Origin: Lentzea indica
GTDB taxonomy: Bacteria; Actinomycetota; Actinomycetes; Mycobacteriales; Pseudonocardiaceae
Length of the DNA: 42,197 nt
Assembly: GCF_012184385.1 (NCBI RefSeq)
Contig: NZ_VSRL01000056.1
Location: 1 to 42,197 of the forward strand
Direction: 5' to 3'
In this document: piece after piece, positions 1 to 7,245 of the stretch
Layout: every line of letters starts with the position of its first letter
Numbering within the stretch: the stretch's first letter is position 1
The notes under the pieces: generated by a model
Databases searched by the model: none
What the model saw: only the letters and a program-made list of their open reading frames with translations
What the model was told of the DNA's origin: nothing
Made by a program: the position numbers and the translations under genes

Positions 1-400
1 GTGCCGCCTCCCGCGCTGACGATGCGGGGCCGGGGGGCTCCTGCTCATGCGGGAGAGCGTGGACGAGGTCGAGATCGACCGCAGAGCGAGCGGCACGACC
101 GTGCGCCTGCGCCGGGCCCGTTCGCCGGAGGTGCCCGGTGGCCGGAGCGCGCCCGAGTGCGACGTGCAGGTCCACGAGACCTCCTCCGGCGTAGTAGCTG
201 TGGTGCGTGGGAACGTTCCCGTGGACGCCGGTCCGTCGTTGCGCCGCACGCTGACCACGGCGGCGCGTGGTGGCACCGTGCCGTTGACCGTCGACCTCAG
301 CGGGCTCGGCGTGGAGAAGGGCGGTGTGGAACACGCCCTGCTGGCGGTCGACGAGGCGCTCAGGGCGGCGGGCAACCGCCTCACCGTTCGAACTGGCTAG
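1..400 (+). pseudogene. Anti-sigma HATPase C-terminus plus STAS-like domain; 5' truncated, frameshifted
   Basis: The gene runs in from the left edge. Frame 1 (1-36) encodes a run ending MRGRG. From about 38 frame 2 continues LLLMRESVDEVEID and GTTVRL. Joined, these give the GRGLLLM G-box and the C-terminal strand typical of SpoIIAB/RsbW-type anti-sigma ATPases. The shift lies in a run of six G at 32-37; five G would restore one frame. A second domain of about 80 residues follows (VRGNVPVDAGPSL, then LTVDLSGLGV), which resembles a STAS fold without the usual phospho-acceptor loop. The stop overlaps the stop of the convergent STAS gene. The ATG at 47 could instead start a small separate STAS protein, but the HATPase signature makes one bidomain gene more likely. 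The sigma factor partner is not visible. Confidence 0.6.
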
Positions 401-756
401 CTCAGCGCGGCGTCCACGGAGTCGCTCACGCTGAACACCTCACCGAGTCCGGTGGCCTCCAGGGGCCGCGTCACGGCTCGTGCGGTCGCCACGACCTTGA
501 GGGCCGCGTTCGACTGCTGAGCCAGCCGTGCGGCCTCCACCAGCACCGCCAGTCCGGCGGAGCCGAGGAACGTCACGCCGGTCATGTCGACCACGAAGGT
601 GCCGCCGTCGCCGAGGCCGTTGACCAGGGCGTCGCGCAACGCGGGCGCGGACACCATGTCGACCTCGCCGGACACGGCGAGCACCGTGACACCGGGCGCC
701 GGCTGCCGCACCGACAGCTCGATCGTCTGCTCCGCTCGCGGGTCCTGCACAGTCAC
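397..756 (-). CDS. STAS-domain anti-sigma factor antagonist
   Basis: A single STAS domain of about 119 residues. Visible are the first strand GVTVLAVSGEVD, the strand FVVDMTGVTFLGS and the phospho-acceptor loop LGSAGLAVL, with Ser66 (GTG start numbering) as the expected kinase target. In the RsbV/SpoIIAA family the unphosphorylated form releases a sigma factor by binding its HATPase anti-sigma factor; here such a factor is encoded convergently next door. The GTG at 756 is chosen over upstream codons because GGGAG lies seven bases before it. The stop codons of the two genes overlap, so they are transcribed towards each other rather than as one operon. Confidence 0.85.
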   Translation of the reverse strand: MTVQDPRAEQTIELSVRQPAPGVTVLAVSGEVDMVSAPALRDALVNGLGDGGTFVVDMTGVTFLGSAGLAVLVEAARLAQQSNAALKVVATARAVTRPLEATGLGEVFSVSDSVDAALS

Positions 757-912
757 TGATGTTCTCCCTCTCGCGCGACAGGGAGCCGCCACCGCAGCGG
801 CCCCGACGCGGCTGCTGGCTCAACCGCTGCGGCCTCACCGTACGGGAGAGACCACACCCAGGACAGGTCGAGGATTTCGTACCCGGAGAGGGGAAATCTC
901 AAACGTGCGGCG

Positions 913-1578
913 TTACACCTTGACGGCGGCCCAGAGCCGTCGCGCGGTGTCTTGGGCGACCTGCGGAGGCATCGTCATGTCGTCGGCGTCCTCCAGTTCC
1001 CCGCTGGCCACCAGCACCAACGCCATCGACACGTCCCGCAGCTTCACGTTGGCGCGCTGGCTGGTCCGCACGAGCAGTTCGAACGCGTCACCCGGCGTGC
1101 AGGGCCTCGCTCCCATCAGCAGCCCCTTGGCCTGCTCGATGTAGCGCCGGTGCTGCACCATCCGCACCATCTGGTCGGTCTTGAGCACTTCGCCCGCGCA
1201 GAACTCCACCACCGCGGCGGCGGTCGCGACGAGCGGCTCGATCTCCTCGATGGCCTTGAGGTCCTCGCCCCGCGGCGGATGGTCGAGGTAGACGGTCAGC
1301 ACCACCGGGCCGCCGTCGCCCCAGCTGCCCGGCACCGCGACCACGTCCAGGTCGCCGATCTTGCCGGTCACCTGCCGCTCGTCGCGTGAGGCGTCGACGA
1401 GCGGTCCCTCCCGCCCATCCAGCTGTGCCTGGTCCAGTTCCTTCGCGACGCCGACGGCCCTGAGCAACGCCCCGTCCGGCCACAGGCTCAGCCCGACGCC
1501 TCGGCAGCCCTGCAGTCGCTCGCACAGGTGGTCCATCAAGCGGGAGATGAGTTCACCACCGAATTTCACCTGGTCCAC
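913..1578 (-). CDS. GAF and ANTAR domain-containing protein
   Basis: 221 residues. The first 140 or so resemble a GAF sensor domain, containing the strands GVGLSLWPDG and LDVVAVPGSW. From about residue 145 follows an ANTAR RNA-binding domain with the characteristic RRYIEQAKGLLM, then a helix containing DAFELLVRTSQ and the closing LRDVSMALV. ANTAR proteins bind paired hexaloop RNA stems and act as antiterminators; many actinobacterial GAF-ANTAR proteins sit near anti-sigma/STAS modules, as here. The GTG start has no Shine-Dalgarno sequence; on the minus strand TAACCT lies six bases before it, so the mRNA may be leaderless. The ligand is unknown. Confidence 0.85.
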   Translation of the reverse strand: MDQVKFGGELISRLMDHLCERLQGCRGVGLSLWPDGALLRAVGVAKELDQAQLDGREGPLVDASRDERQVTGKIGDLDVVAVPGSWGDGGPVVLTVYLDHPPRGEDLKAIEEIEPLVATAAAVVEFCAGEVLKTDQMVRMVQHRRYIEQAKGLLMGARPCTPGDAFELLVRTSQRANVKLRDVSMALVLVASGELEDADDMTMPPQVAQDTARRLWAAVKV

Positions 1579-1831
1579 CAGGTGAGGTTAGGCCCTGCCG
1601 ATGCGCGGCACGAGACGTGCGGTCGTCGGCGTACGACGAACGGTTGCGTAGGCAACCAACGAATTATCCGCCGAGCTTCGGGCCCGAACAGCTCGGCGCG
1701 CCGTTTGATCCAGTTAACGCTAAGGACCCAAACAGGACACGTGTTCTGAACCACAGTCCTCCAGAATTCGTTCTCAGGGATAACACCGGAGCCCCGGTGC
1801 GCGACATCCCTGGTGTCACGGAGGGACTGAA

Positions 1832-2047
1832 ATGAGAACCGCCATGGAAACCCACCCGCAGCAGGCGCAGGAAATGGACACTGCCCTGCCGACCACGCCG
1901 TGCAGCGTGGTCTGGAGCCGGGGCCACGCCTACGTGCTCGAGGGTTTCCGCGCTCGCTGGGTCGGCAGGGACGACCGCGGCCGCCCTCACGCCATCACCG
2001 GCGCCGAGATGCAACGCCGCGGCTGGACGCTCACCCGGACAGCCTGA
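1832..2047 (+). CDS. Small hypothetical protein
   Basis: 71 residues with no recognised domain. The C-terminal half (WSRGHAYVLEGFRARWVG, then ITGAEMQRRGW) looks like a compact beta-rich fold of the kind common in short actinobacterial proteins of unknown function. The start is supported by CGGAGGGA about seven bases upstream of the ATG. The preceding 253 bp (1579-1831) separate it from the divergent GAF-ANTAR gene and hold no other gene; I see no confident promoter pair there. The codon bias is normal for the window, so this is probably a real gene. Confidence 0.6.
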   Translation: MRTAMETHPQQAQEMDTALPTTPCSVVWSRGHAYVLEGFRARWVGRDDRGRPHAITGAEMQRRGWTLTRTA

Positions 2048-2155
2048 GCAAGACCCGCGAGAAAACGAACGCCGCACAGACCCCGCGACCAGTCGCACCG
2101 CGAGCCGTGACGCCATCCGGCAGCCCGTGCGCAGCGACTCGTTTAGAGTGCGGGT

Positions 2156-2737
2156 GTGCGTGATCCGGCTGATCGCCTGCTGACGATTCCGAACCTGCTC
2201 AGCGTGTTGCGGCTGGCCGGTGTTCCGCTCTTCCTGTACCTGTTGCTCGGACCCCGCGAAGACGGCTGGGCGCTGCTCGTCCTCGTCTTCGCGGGATTCT
2301 CCGACTGGCTGGACGGCAAGCTCGCCCGCTGGCTCGACCAGACCTCGCGCCTGGGCACGCTGCTCGATCCCGCCGCCGACCGCCTCTACGTGTTCTGCAC
2401 GCTGCTGGCGTTCGTGATCAGGGACATCGTTCCGCTGTGGATCGCCCTCGTGCTGGTGGGGCGAGAGCTGGTCGTCGGCATCTGCCTGCTGATCCTGCGT
2501 CAACGGGGCTGGGGCACTTTCGAGGTCACCTACCTGGGCAAGGCCGCGACCTTCAACCTGCTGTACGCGTTCCCCCTGCTGCTTCTCGCGCAGGGCGACT
2601 CGGCGTGGGCCCAGATCGCCCAGCCGTTCGCCTACGCGTTCACGGCGTGGGGCGGAGCGCTCTACCTGTGGTCGGCGTTGCTGTACGTCTACCAGTTCTT
2701 CCTGGCCCTGCGGGTCACTCCCGAGAAGGCCGCGTGA
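2156..2737 (+). CDS. pgsA2: CDP-alcohol phosphatidyltransferase (PgsA-like)
   Basis: 193 residues with about five or six hydrophobic membrane segments. It carries the complete family motif D-x2-DG-x2-AR-x8-G-x3-D-x3-D, with Asp50, Asp53, Gly54, Arg58, Gly67, Asp71 and Asp75. These residues bind Mg2+ and the CDP moiety. The family transfers a phosphatidyl group from CDP-diacylglycerol to an alcohol such as glycerol 3-phosphate. Its place just before gcvH and garA matches Rv1822 (pgsA2) of M. tuberculosis. The true alcohol acceptor cannot be read from the sequence. The GTG has no Shine-Dalgarno sequence, and TAGAGT lies six bases upstream (2144-2149), so leaderless initiation is plausible. Confidence 0.88.
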   Translation: MRDPADRLLTIPNLLSVLRLAGVPLFLYLLLGPREDGWALLVLVFAGFSDWLDGKLARWLDQTSRLGTLLDPAADRLYVFCTLLAFVIRDIVPLWIALVLVGRELVVGICLLILRQRGWGTFEVTYLGKAATFNLLYAFPLLLLAQGDSAWAQIAQPFAYAFTAWGGALYLWSALLYVYQFFLALRVTPEKAA

Positions 2738-2779
2738 AAAGATCACCCCATACAGGTTCAGCACGAGGAGCGCAGTCAG

Positions 2780-3163
2780 TTGATTCCCGAGGAGCTTCGC
2801 TACACCGAGGAGCACGAGTGGGTCGCCAGCACGGGCGAGAACACCGTGCGCGTCGGCATCACCGACTACGCCCAGGAACAGCTCGGTGACGTCGTCTTCG
2901 TCCAGCTGCCCGAGGTCGGTCACACCGTCGCGGCCGGCGACACGTTCGGCGAGGTCGAGTCCACCAAGAGCGTGTCCGACCTCTACTCGCCGCTCGACGG
3001 TGAGGTCGTCGCCATCAACGACGCGTTGGTGCAGACGCCGGACGCGGTCAACAGCGATCCGTACGGCGAGGGCTGGATGGTCGAGATCCGGCTGAACGAC
3101 CCCGAAGCGGTGGAAGGGCTGCTGGACGCGGACGCGTACAAGGCGTTGGTGGAGAAGGAGTGA
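2780..3163 (+). CDS. gcvH: Glycine cleavage system H protein
   Basis: 127 residues, normal for the lipoyl carrier of the glycine cleavage system. The lipoylated lysine is Lys63 in VESTKSVSDLYSP, followed by the conserved GEVVAIN and the C-terminal GEGWMVEIRL. The protein shuttles the aminomethyl intermediate between GcvP, GcvT and GcvL. The start is a TTG, supported by GAGGAG nine bases upstream and by alignment of IPEELRYTEEHEWV with the family N-terminus. It is followed by garA and ftsR, the same order as in mycobacteria, where GarA senses amino-acid and central-carbon state. GcvP, its partner, is encoded 4 kb downstream; gcvT is not in the window. Confidence 0.97.
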   Translation: MIPEELRYTEEHEWVASTGENTVRVGITDYAQEQLGDVVFVQLPEVGHTVAAGDTFGEVESTKSVSDLYSPLDGEVVAINDALVQTPDAVNSDPYGEGWMVEIRLNDPEAVEGLLDADAYKALVEKE

Positions 3164-3276
3164 CGTCGATCTTTCGCCGGATCTTCGGCCGGAAGGGGAG
3201 CCGCTCCTCGGGCGGTGACCCGAACGCGATAGGTTTTACCGGAAGTGACGGATCCAGCAGCAGGAGGAGAGCTCAG

Positions 3277-3732
3277 GTGAGCACGAACGACGGCCCAGGC
3301 GTTCCGCCGGAGCAGTCCCCGGAGCGGACCTCCGTCTTCCGGGCGGACTTCCTCGCAGAGGTCGAAGGCGCAGAGGCGCCCGCGCAGGAGCCGGCCGTTG
3401 CCGGTGTTGACGCCCTTCCCGCCGGTTCCGCGCTGCTCGTGGTGAAGCGCGGCCCGAACGCCGGTTCCCGGTTCCTGCTGGACCGCGACACGACGAGCGC
3501 AGGGCGCCACCCCGACAGCGACATCTTCCTCGACGACGTGACGGTCTCGCGCCGCCACGCCGAGTTCCGCAGGGAGAGCGGCGAGTTCGTCGTCATCGAC
3601 GTCGGCAGCCTCAACGGCACCTACGTCAACCGCGAGCCGGTCGACCAGGCCGTCCTCGCGAACGGCGACGAGGTCCAGATCGGCAAGTTCCGTCTCGTCT
3701 TCCTGACGGGTCCTGGCTCCGCGGGAGCCTGA
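3277..3732 (+). CDS. garA: FHA-domain metabolic regulator GarA/OdhI-like
   Basis: 151 residues from the GTG at 3277, which has AGGAGGAG in front. The reading frame is open back to 3160, overlapping the gcvH stop, but that 39-residue extension has poor codon bias near its end and is absent from GarA. The FHA domain (about residues 48-140) has GRHPDSDIFLDD, VSRRHAEF and GSLNGTYVN, the phosphothreonine-binding residues. The N-terminal regulatory peptide reads PERTSVFRADF. In M. tuberculosis GarA it is ETTSVF, where two threonines are alternative targets of PknG and PknB. Here the first is Arg17 and only Thr18 remains. Family members inhibit 2-oxoglutarate decarboxylase and glutamate dehydrogenase according to phosphorylation state. 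Confidence 0.92.
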   Translation: MSTNDGPGVPPEQSPERTSVFRADFLAEVEGAEAPAQEPAVAGVDALPAGSALLVVKRGPNAGSRFLLDRDTTSAGRHPDSDIFLDDVTVSRRHAEFRRESGEFVVIDVGSLNGTYVNREPVDQAVLANGDEVQIGKFRLVFLTGPGSAGA

Positions 3733-3735
3733 CAC

Positions 3736-4320
3736 GTGACGGCCGGGCGGCCACAACGTGGGGGACTGAGCATCGGGGCGGTGCTGTCACAGCTCCGCCC
3801 CGAGTTCCCCGAGGTCACCATCTCCAAGATCCGCTTCCTGGAAGCGGAGGGGCTGGTCCGCCCGGCACGCACCGCCTCCGGCTACCGCCAGTTCAGCGTG
3901 GCGGACGTCGAGAGGCTGCGGTTCGTGCTGTCCGCGCAACGCGACAGGTACCTGCCGCTCAAGGTGATCCGTGAGCAGCTCGACTCCGCTCCCGTAGACT
4001 CGACCTCGGTGTCGCGGATCGATCTGCTGTCCCAGAGCGGAATCAGCGCCGAGCAGCTGTCCCAGCTGGAACGCGACGGTCTGCTGCGCCCCGGCCCCGG
4101 TGGCCGTTTCACCGCCGACGACATCACCGCGCTCCGCACGATCCGGACGATGACCGGACTCGGCGTCGAGCGCGAGCACCTGCGCGCGGTTCGCGCGGCA
4201 GCGGATCACGAGGTGGTTCTGCTGAAGTCTTTCTCAGATCCCGAGACCGTTCGGGAATTGGCTGACCTGTTCACCTCGTTGCACACGTTGTTGGTGAGAG
4301 CGGGCTTGCGCCAGTCTTGA
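3736..4320 (+). CDS. ftsR: MerR-family regulator FtsR
   Basis: 194 residues starting at a GTG three bases after the garA stop, so probably one transcript. The N-terminal winged helix reads LSIGAVLSQL, then EVTISKIRFLEAEGLVRP and ASGYRQFSVADVERL, a MerR HTH. The rest is helical with no cysteine-rich metal site. It is the positional and sequence counterpart of Rv1828, the orthologue of Corynebacterium FtsR, which activates ftsZ. A second recognition-like segment (QSGISAEQLSQLERDGLLRP) lies near residue 100 and is typical of this subfamily. The target genes are not in the window. Confidence 0.88.
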   Translation: MTAGRPQRGGLSIGAVLSQLRPEFPEVTISKIRFLEAEGLVRPARTASGYRQFSVADVERLRFVLSAQRDRYLPLKVIREQLDSAPVDSTSVSRIDLLSQSGISAEQLSQLERDGLLRPGPGGRFTADDITALRTIRTMTGLGVEREHLRAVRAAADHEVVLLKSFSDPETVRELADLFTSLHTLLVRAGLRQS

Positions 4321-4471
4321 TCTGTTCGCGATCGATGCAGTCTTGATCACGATCTGCCCGCAACGATTGAGCACACGGCCCGCTTGGCGGGTAGCGTCGA
4401 ACACGTACGCCGGGGGATGCTCGGGTGTGGATCCGGGTACTCCCCGAACGAGCAGAGGGAGGCGAGGCCCG

Positions 4472-4945
4472 ATGAGCGAGATGCGCGTTGTCGGCGTGCG
4501 GGTGGAGCTGCCCCAGAACCAACCGATCCTTCTCCTTCGCGAAACCGAGGGAGAGCGGTACCTGCCGATCTGGATCGGCTCTGTCGAGGCGACGGCCATC
4601 GCACTCGAGCAACAGGGCGTCCGCCCTGCCCGGCCTCTCACGCACGACCTGCTGAAGGACGTCATCGGGGCGCTGGGGCGCAACCTCGAACAGGTGCGGA
4701 TCACCGACCTGCAAGAGGGCACGTTCTTCGCGGAACTCGTCTTCGACGGCGACGTGCGGGTGTCCGCACGGCCTTCCGACTCGGTGGCGCTGGCGTTGCG
4801 CGTGGGCGTCCCGATCCACGCCGAGGAGTCCGTGCTGGCCGAGGCCGGCCTCATCATCCCGGACGAGCAGGAGGACGAGGTGGAGAAGTTCCGCGAGTTC
4901 CTCGACTCGGTCTCACCGGAGGACTTCCGCGGAGCGGATACATAA
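4472..4945 (+). CDS. Bifunctional nuclease family protein (DUF151)
   Basis: 157 residues. The family signature is clear: LPIWIGSVEATAIALEQQG, then RPLTHDLLKDVI and ARPSDSVALALRVGVPI. DUF151 proteins are compact hexamer-forming proteins, some of which show DNase/RNase activity; the cellular role in actinobacteria is not settled. It is the counterpart of Rv1829. The ATG at 4472 is preceded by AGGGAGG nine bases upstream. The longer open frame back to 4343 is rejected because that part shows no conservation or codon bias. It lies between two MerR genes, as in mycobacteria. Confidence 0.9.
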   Translation: MSEMRVVGVRVELPQNQPILLLRETEGERYLPIWIGSVEATAIALEQQGVRPARPLTHDLLKDVIGALGRNLEQVRITDLQEGTFFAELVFDGDVRVSARPSDSVALALRVGVPIHAEESVLAEAGLIIPDEQEDEVEKFREFLDSVSPEDFRGADT

Positions 4946-5273
4946 GCGCTGTCGCGGCGCTGACACCTGATTTGCAGCGTGTCGCTGTCTGTCTCGTTTG
5001 GAATCGGCGTACTCCACCAGCGTGTCGCTCTTTTGGGCTACTTTCCGCTCGATTTACCCGCTAAACGATCACTAAACGTCACCTGAACGTCCTGGTTCGG
5101 GTGACGGTATGACTCTCAACCTGAGGTTGAGGGTAGACACTCCCCGCGCGTCGCGTTGACCTGCCATCGGACCGGTCTTACCGTCGAACTCGAGTGGACG
5201 TCGCTGGTTCGCGTGAGCTGACGTAGCGGCTTGACGGTCATGAGTTTCGTGGCCGTTCCGAGGGGAGGCAGGC
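4946..5273 (+). other. Intergenic region between the DUF151 gene and the second merR gene
   Basis: This stretch of 328 bp has no credible ORF and is less G/C-rich than its surroundings. Its only strong signal is a perfect 17-bp dyad at 5115-5131, described separately. AT-rich sequence around 5050-5090 (ACTAAACG and similar) could contain promoter elements, but no good -35/-10 pair was identified. GACAC at 5136-5140 matches the short WhiA-binding core, which is too short to call. No RNA gene or terminator hairpin was recognised. Confidence 0.5.
5115..5131. promoter_or_regulatory. Palindromic operator upstream of the MerR gene
   Basis: CTCAACCTGAGGTTGAG is a perfect inverted repeat with 7-bp arms (CTCAACC/GGTTGAG) and a 3-bp centre. 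It lies about 140 bp before the start of the MerR gene at 5274. MerR regulators bind dyads of this size inside promoters, so autoregulation by the downstream gene, or control by FtsR encoded 1 kb upstream, is the simplest reading. That assignment is inference. Confidence 0.55.
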
Positions 5274-5840
5274 GTGGTCGAGGAAGCGCCCGTTCGGGCC
5301 GAATCCGGGCAGCAGGGCGAGCTGTTCCCGGACTCCTCGCTGCCGGACGAGCTCGTCGGTTACCGGGGTCCGGCAGCGTGCCAGATCGCGGGCATCACGT
5401 ACCGGCAGCTCGACTACTGGGCCCGGACAGGACTCGTCGCTCCGACGATACGGATGGCACACGGCTCCGGCAGCCAACGGTTGTACTCCTTCAAGGACAT
5501 CCTCGTTCTGAAGGTCGTGAAGCGACTTCTGGACACCGGCGTCTCGCTGCAGAACATCCGCGTCGCGGTCGACCACCTGCGCCGGCGCGGCGTGCAGGAC
5601 CTGGCGAAGATCACCCTGTTCTCCGACGGCACGACCGTCTACGAGTGCACCTCTCCTGAAGAGGTCGTCGACCTGCTGCAGGGCGGTCAGGGCGTGTTCG
5701 GCATCGCGGTGAGCGGTGCGATGCGCGAGATCAGCGGCACCATCCACGAGTTCCCGGCCGAACGTGCGGACGGCGTGGAGATCGCTCCCATGACCGAGGA
5801 CGAGCTGACCCGCCGGCGCCGGGAGCGCGCGACGGGCTGA
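5274..5840 (+). CDS. MerR-family transcriptional regulator (Rv1830/ResR-like)
   Basis: 188 residues. The HTH reads GYRGPAACQIAGITYRQL, then DYWARTGLVAP and SQRLYSFKDILVLKVVKRL, diagnostic of the Rv1830 subfamily, whose mycobacterial member (ResR) influences cell growth and antibiotic recovery. The central VSLQNIRVAVDHLRRRG is the dimerisation helix. The C-terminal part (ITLFSDGTTVYECTSPEEV) forms a small strand-rich domain with no obvious metal ligand. The GTG start has GGGGAGG ten bases upstream. A perfect dyad lies in the leader, and a strong hairpin follows the stop, so it is probably monocistronic. The ligand or signal is unknown. Confidence 0.88.
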   Translation: MVEEAPVRAESGQQGELFPDSSLPDELVGYRGPAACQIAGITYRQLDYWARTGLVAPTIRMAHGSGSQRLYSFKDILVLKVVKRLLDTGVSLQNIRVAVDHLRRRGVQDLAKITLFSDGTTVYECTSPEEVVDLLQGGQGVFGIAVSGAMREISGTIHEFPAERADGVEIAPMTEDELTRRRRERATG

Positions 5841-5867
5841 CCGTCATCTTTGGACGTGCGGATCGTG

Positions 5868-5898
5868 GCCGACCGGCCGCGTTCGCTGGCCGGTCGGC
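5868..5898 (+). terminator. Hairpin terminator after the MerR gene
   Basis: Perfect 11-bp stem GCCGACCGGCC/GGCCGGTCGGC (5868-5878 with 5888-5898) and a 9-nt loop, 28 bases after the merR stop. There is no U-tract, which is common for actinobacterial hairpin terminators. Confidence 0.6.
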
Positions 5899-5937
5899 AG
5901 AAGCGGCCAGATCTCGTTTCTCCCTAGCGTCAACGGC

Positions 5938-6964
5938 ATGAACAGCATCACCTGCGCCGTCACCCCTTCGCGAGAGCTGTCGAAGGTGCTGATCGCGGCC
6001 GTGCGGCGGGCGGCCAAGCTGGAGTTCGGGTTCGTCGGCACGGAGAACCTGCTGATCGCGCTCGCCGACTCCGGCGGTGCCGGTCGCGCGCTGGGCCGGA
6101 ACTCCCTGGGCCGGAACTCGCTGGGCGCCTACGCCGCCGCGTGCGGAACCGAGAACTGGGCCGGTGACGACGGGGGAACCGGCGGCGTGCCGGACGCGAA
6201 CGTGACGGCCCTGCTGCGCGCGGCCCATGACCAGGCCGGCCTGGCTGAGACGGCTTTGCCCGAAAGCGAGGCGCTGCGTGCGTGCCTGCGCCAGGCGATC
6301 GCCGACGCCGGGGACGGTGTGCTGACCACGACCCACGTCTCGCTCGCCCTGCTGCGGCTGGGGTTCGGGCGCGCCGCTGACCTGTTCACGGTTCGCCGGT
6401 TCGACGTCGAGGCGGCGATCTCCGCCGTGGGCAAGGCCTCCGGCGAGGAGGAGGCGCCCGCCGTGTGGCTGTTGCGCAAGGCCGGGGCGCTGGAGGGCGA
6501 GTCCGGTCGCGGTTACGTGCGCTGGCTGACCGGTTTCATGGTGCGCGGCCGCGGCTTGGGCGGGCCGATGCTGGTCGCCGTGCACAACGAGGCGAGCAGG
6601 CTCGCGGTGGCCGCAGGACGACCGGAACCGACGGCGCTCGACCTGGTGGCGGCGGTGCTGACGCTCGACCACCAGCTCACCGTCAGCGCCGGCGGCTGCG
6701 TCCCGAGCACGGGTCCGGTGGTGCGGCGGCATTGCGTGCGGCGGGGGCGGATCTGGCCGCGCTGCTGACCGCGGGCGCTCCGGTGGTGCGGTCGAGCGGG
6801 CGATGGAGAGGGCGAAGCTCGTCGCGGCACGACGCGGTGACGAGGTCGTGGGGACGGCGCACCTGCTCCTGGGCTTGCTCGACGATCCGGCAGGCCCGGT
6901 CGGAGAGGAGCTGCGCGGTCTCGGCGTGGACACCGATCGGTTGCGGAACGCGCTGGCCGGTTGA
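5938..6964 (+). pseudogene. Clp N-terminal repeat protein without ATPase domain; frameshifted
   Basis: The protein is built from Clp_N-type helical repeats (substrate/adaptor-binding domain of ClpA/ClpC) with no Walker motifs. Repeat one starts at the N-terminus (ELSKVLIAAVRRAAKLEFG, then GTENLLIALAD). A second covers GPMLVAVHNEASRLAVA and TALDLVAAVLTL. The frame opened at 5938 ends at a TGA at 6766. Good coding sequence continues first in a second frame (GGAAALRAAGADLAALL, about 6711-6775). It then moves to a third frame ending at 6964 (VERAMERAKLVAARRG, GTAHLLLGLLDD), which is a further Clp_N half. Each junction needs one extra base (near 6690-6700 and 6776-6780). A 15-bp tandem duplication gives LGRNSLGRNS near residue 55. 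Function is unknown; an adaptor or decoy for Clp proteases is possible. Confidence 0.65.
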
Positions 6965-6976
6965 GACGTAGGTCGC

Positions 6977-6988
6977 GTCCCTAGGGAC
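6977..6988. promoter_or_regulatory. 12-bp palindrome upstream of the glycine riboswitch
   Basis: GTCCCTAGGGAC is a perfect palindrome about 20 bases before a possible -10 element TATTCT (7008-7013) and 50 bases before the riboswitch. It could be an operator for a regulator of the gcvP transcript. No regulator is assigned. Confidence 0.35.
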
Positions 6989-7035
6989 TAGGTGGGCTGC
7001 CTGCGGGTATTCTTCGCGGGTAGTCGCTGAACTCA

Positions 7036-7245
7036 GGCGGGAGAGACCGGGTTTCGAGCCCGGCGCCGAAGGAGCAAGTCCCTCCCCGGGAACCTCTCAG
7101 GCATCCAGGACCGCGTGAGCGAGACGCCTCTGGAAAGTGGACCGCTGAAGAGTTTTTCTGGGGTCCCGCCGACGGTGAAAGCCCCAGTCAAGGCCGGGGT
7201 GAACCTCTCAGGCGCCCGTGACGGGTACGGACAGAGCGGGGAGGG
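7036..7245 (+). promoter_or_regulatory. Tandem glycine riboswitch (gcvT motif), two aptamers
   Basis: Two consecutive copies of the glycine aptamer consensus precede gcvP. The first has GGGAGAGACC at 7039, GCCGAAGGAGCAAG at 7064 and AACCTCTCAGGCA at 7091. The second has GCCGACGGTGAAAG at 7168 and GAACCTCTCAGGCG at 7201, closing near CGGGGAGG at 7238-7245. The linker is short, as in cooperative tandem glycine riboswitches. Glycine binding is expected to switch on expression of the glycine decarboxylase gene that follows 40 bases later. The expression platform is not clear; no U-rich terminator lies between aptamer two and the ribosome binding site, so control at translation initiation is a reasonable guess. 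Confidence 0.93.

Noticed and set aside
1-759. Frame 1 open from 1 to 759 as one gene
   Set aside because: Only the first 12 codons look like a real protein (HATPase end). The rest is a shadow of the STAS genes on either strand.
3160-3276. Longer GarA start overlapping gcvH
   Set aside because: The extra 39 residues lack conservation and codon bias near the end, and a strong ribosome site precedes 3277. Kept as an alternative in the gene entry.
4366-4397. Promoter TTGAGC/TAGCGT before the DUF151 gene
   Set aside because: The spacer is 19 bp and the elements are weak, so it was not listed as a feature.
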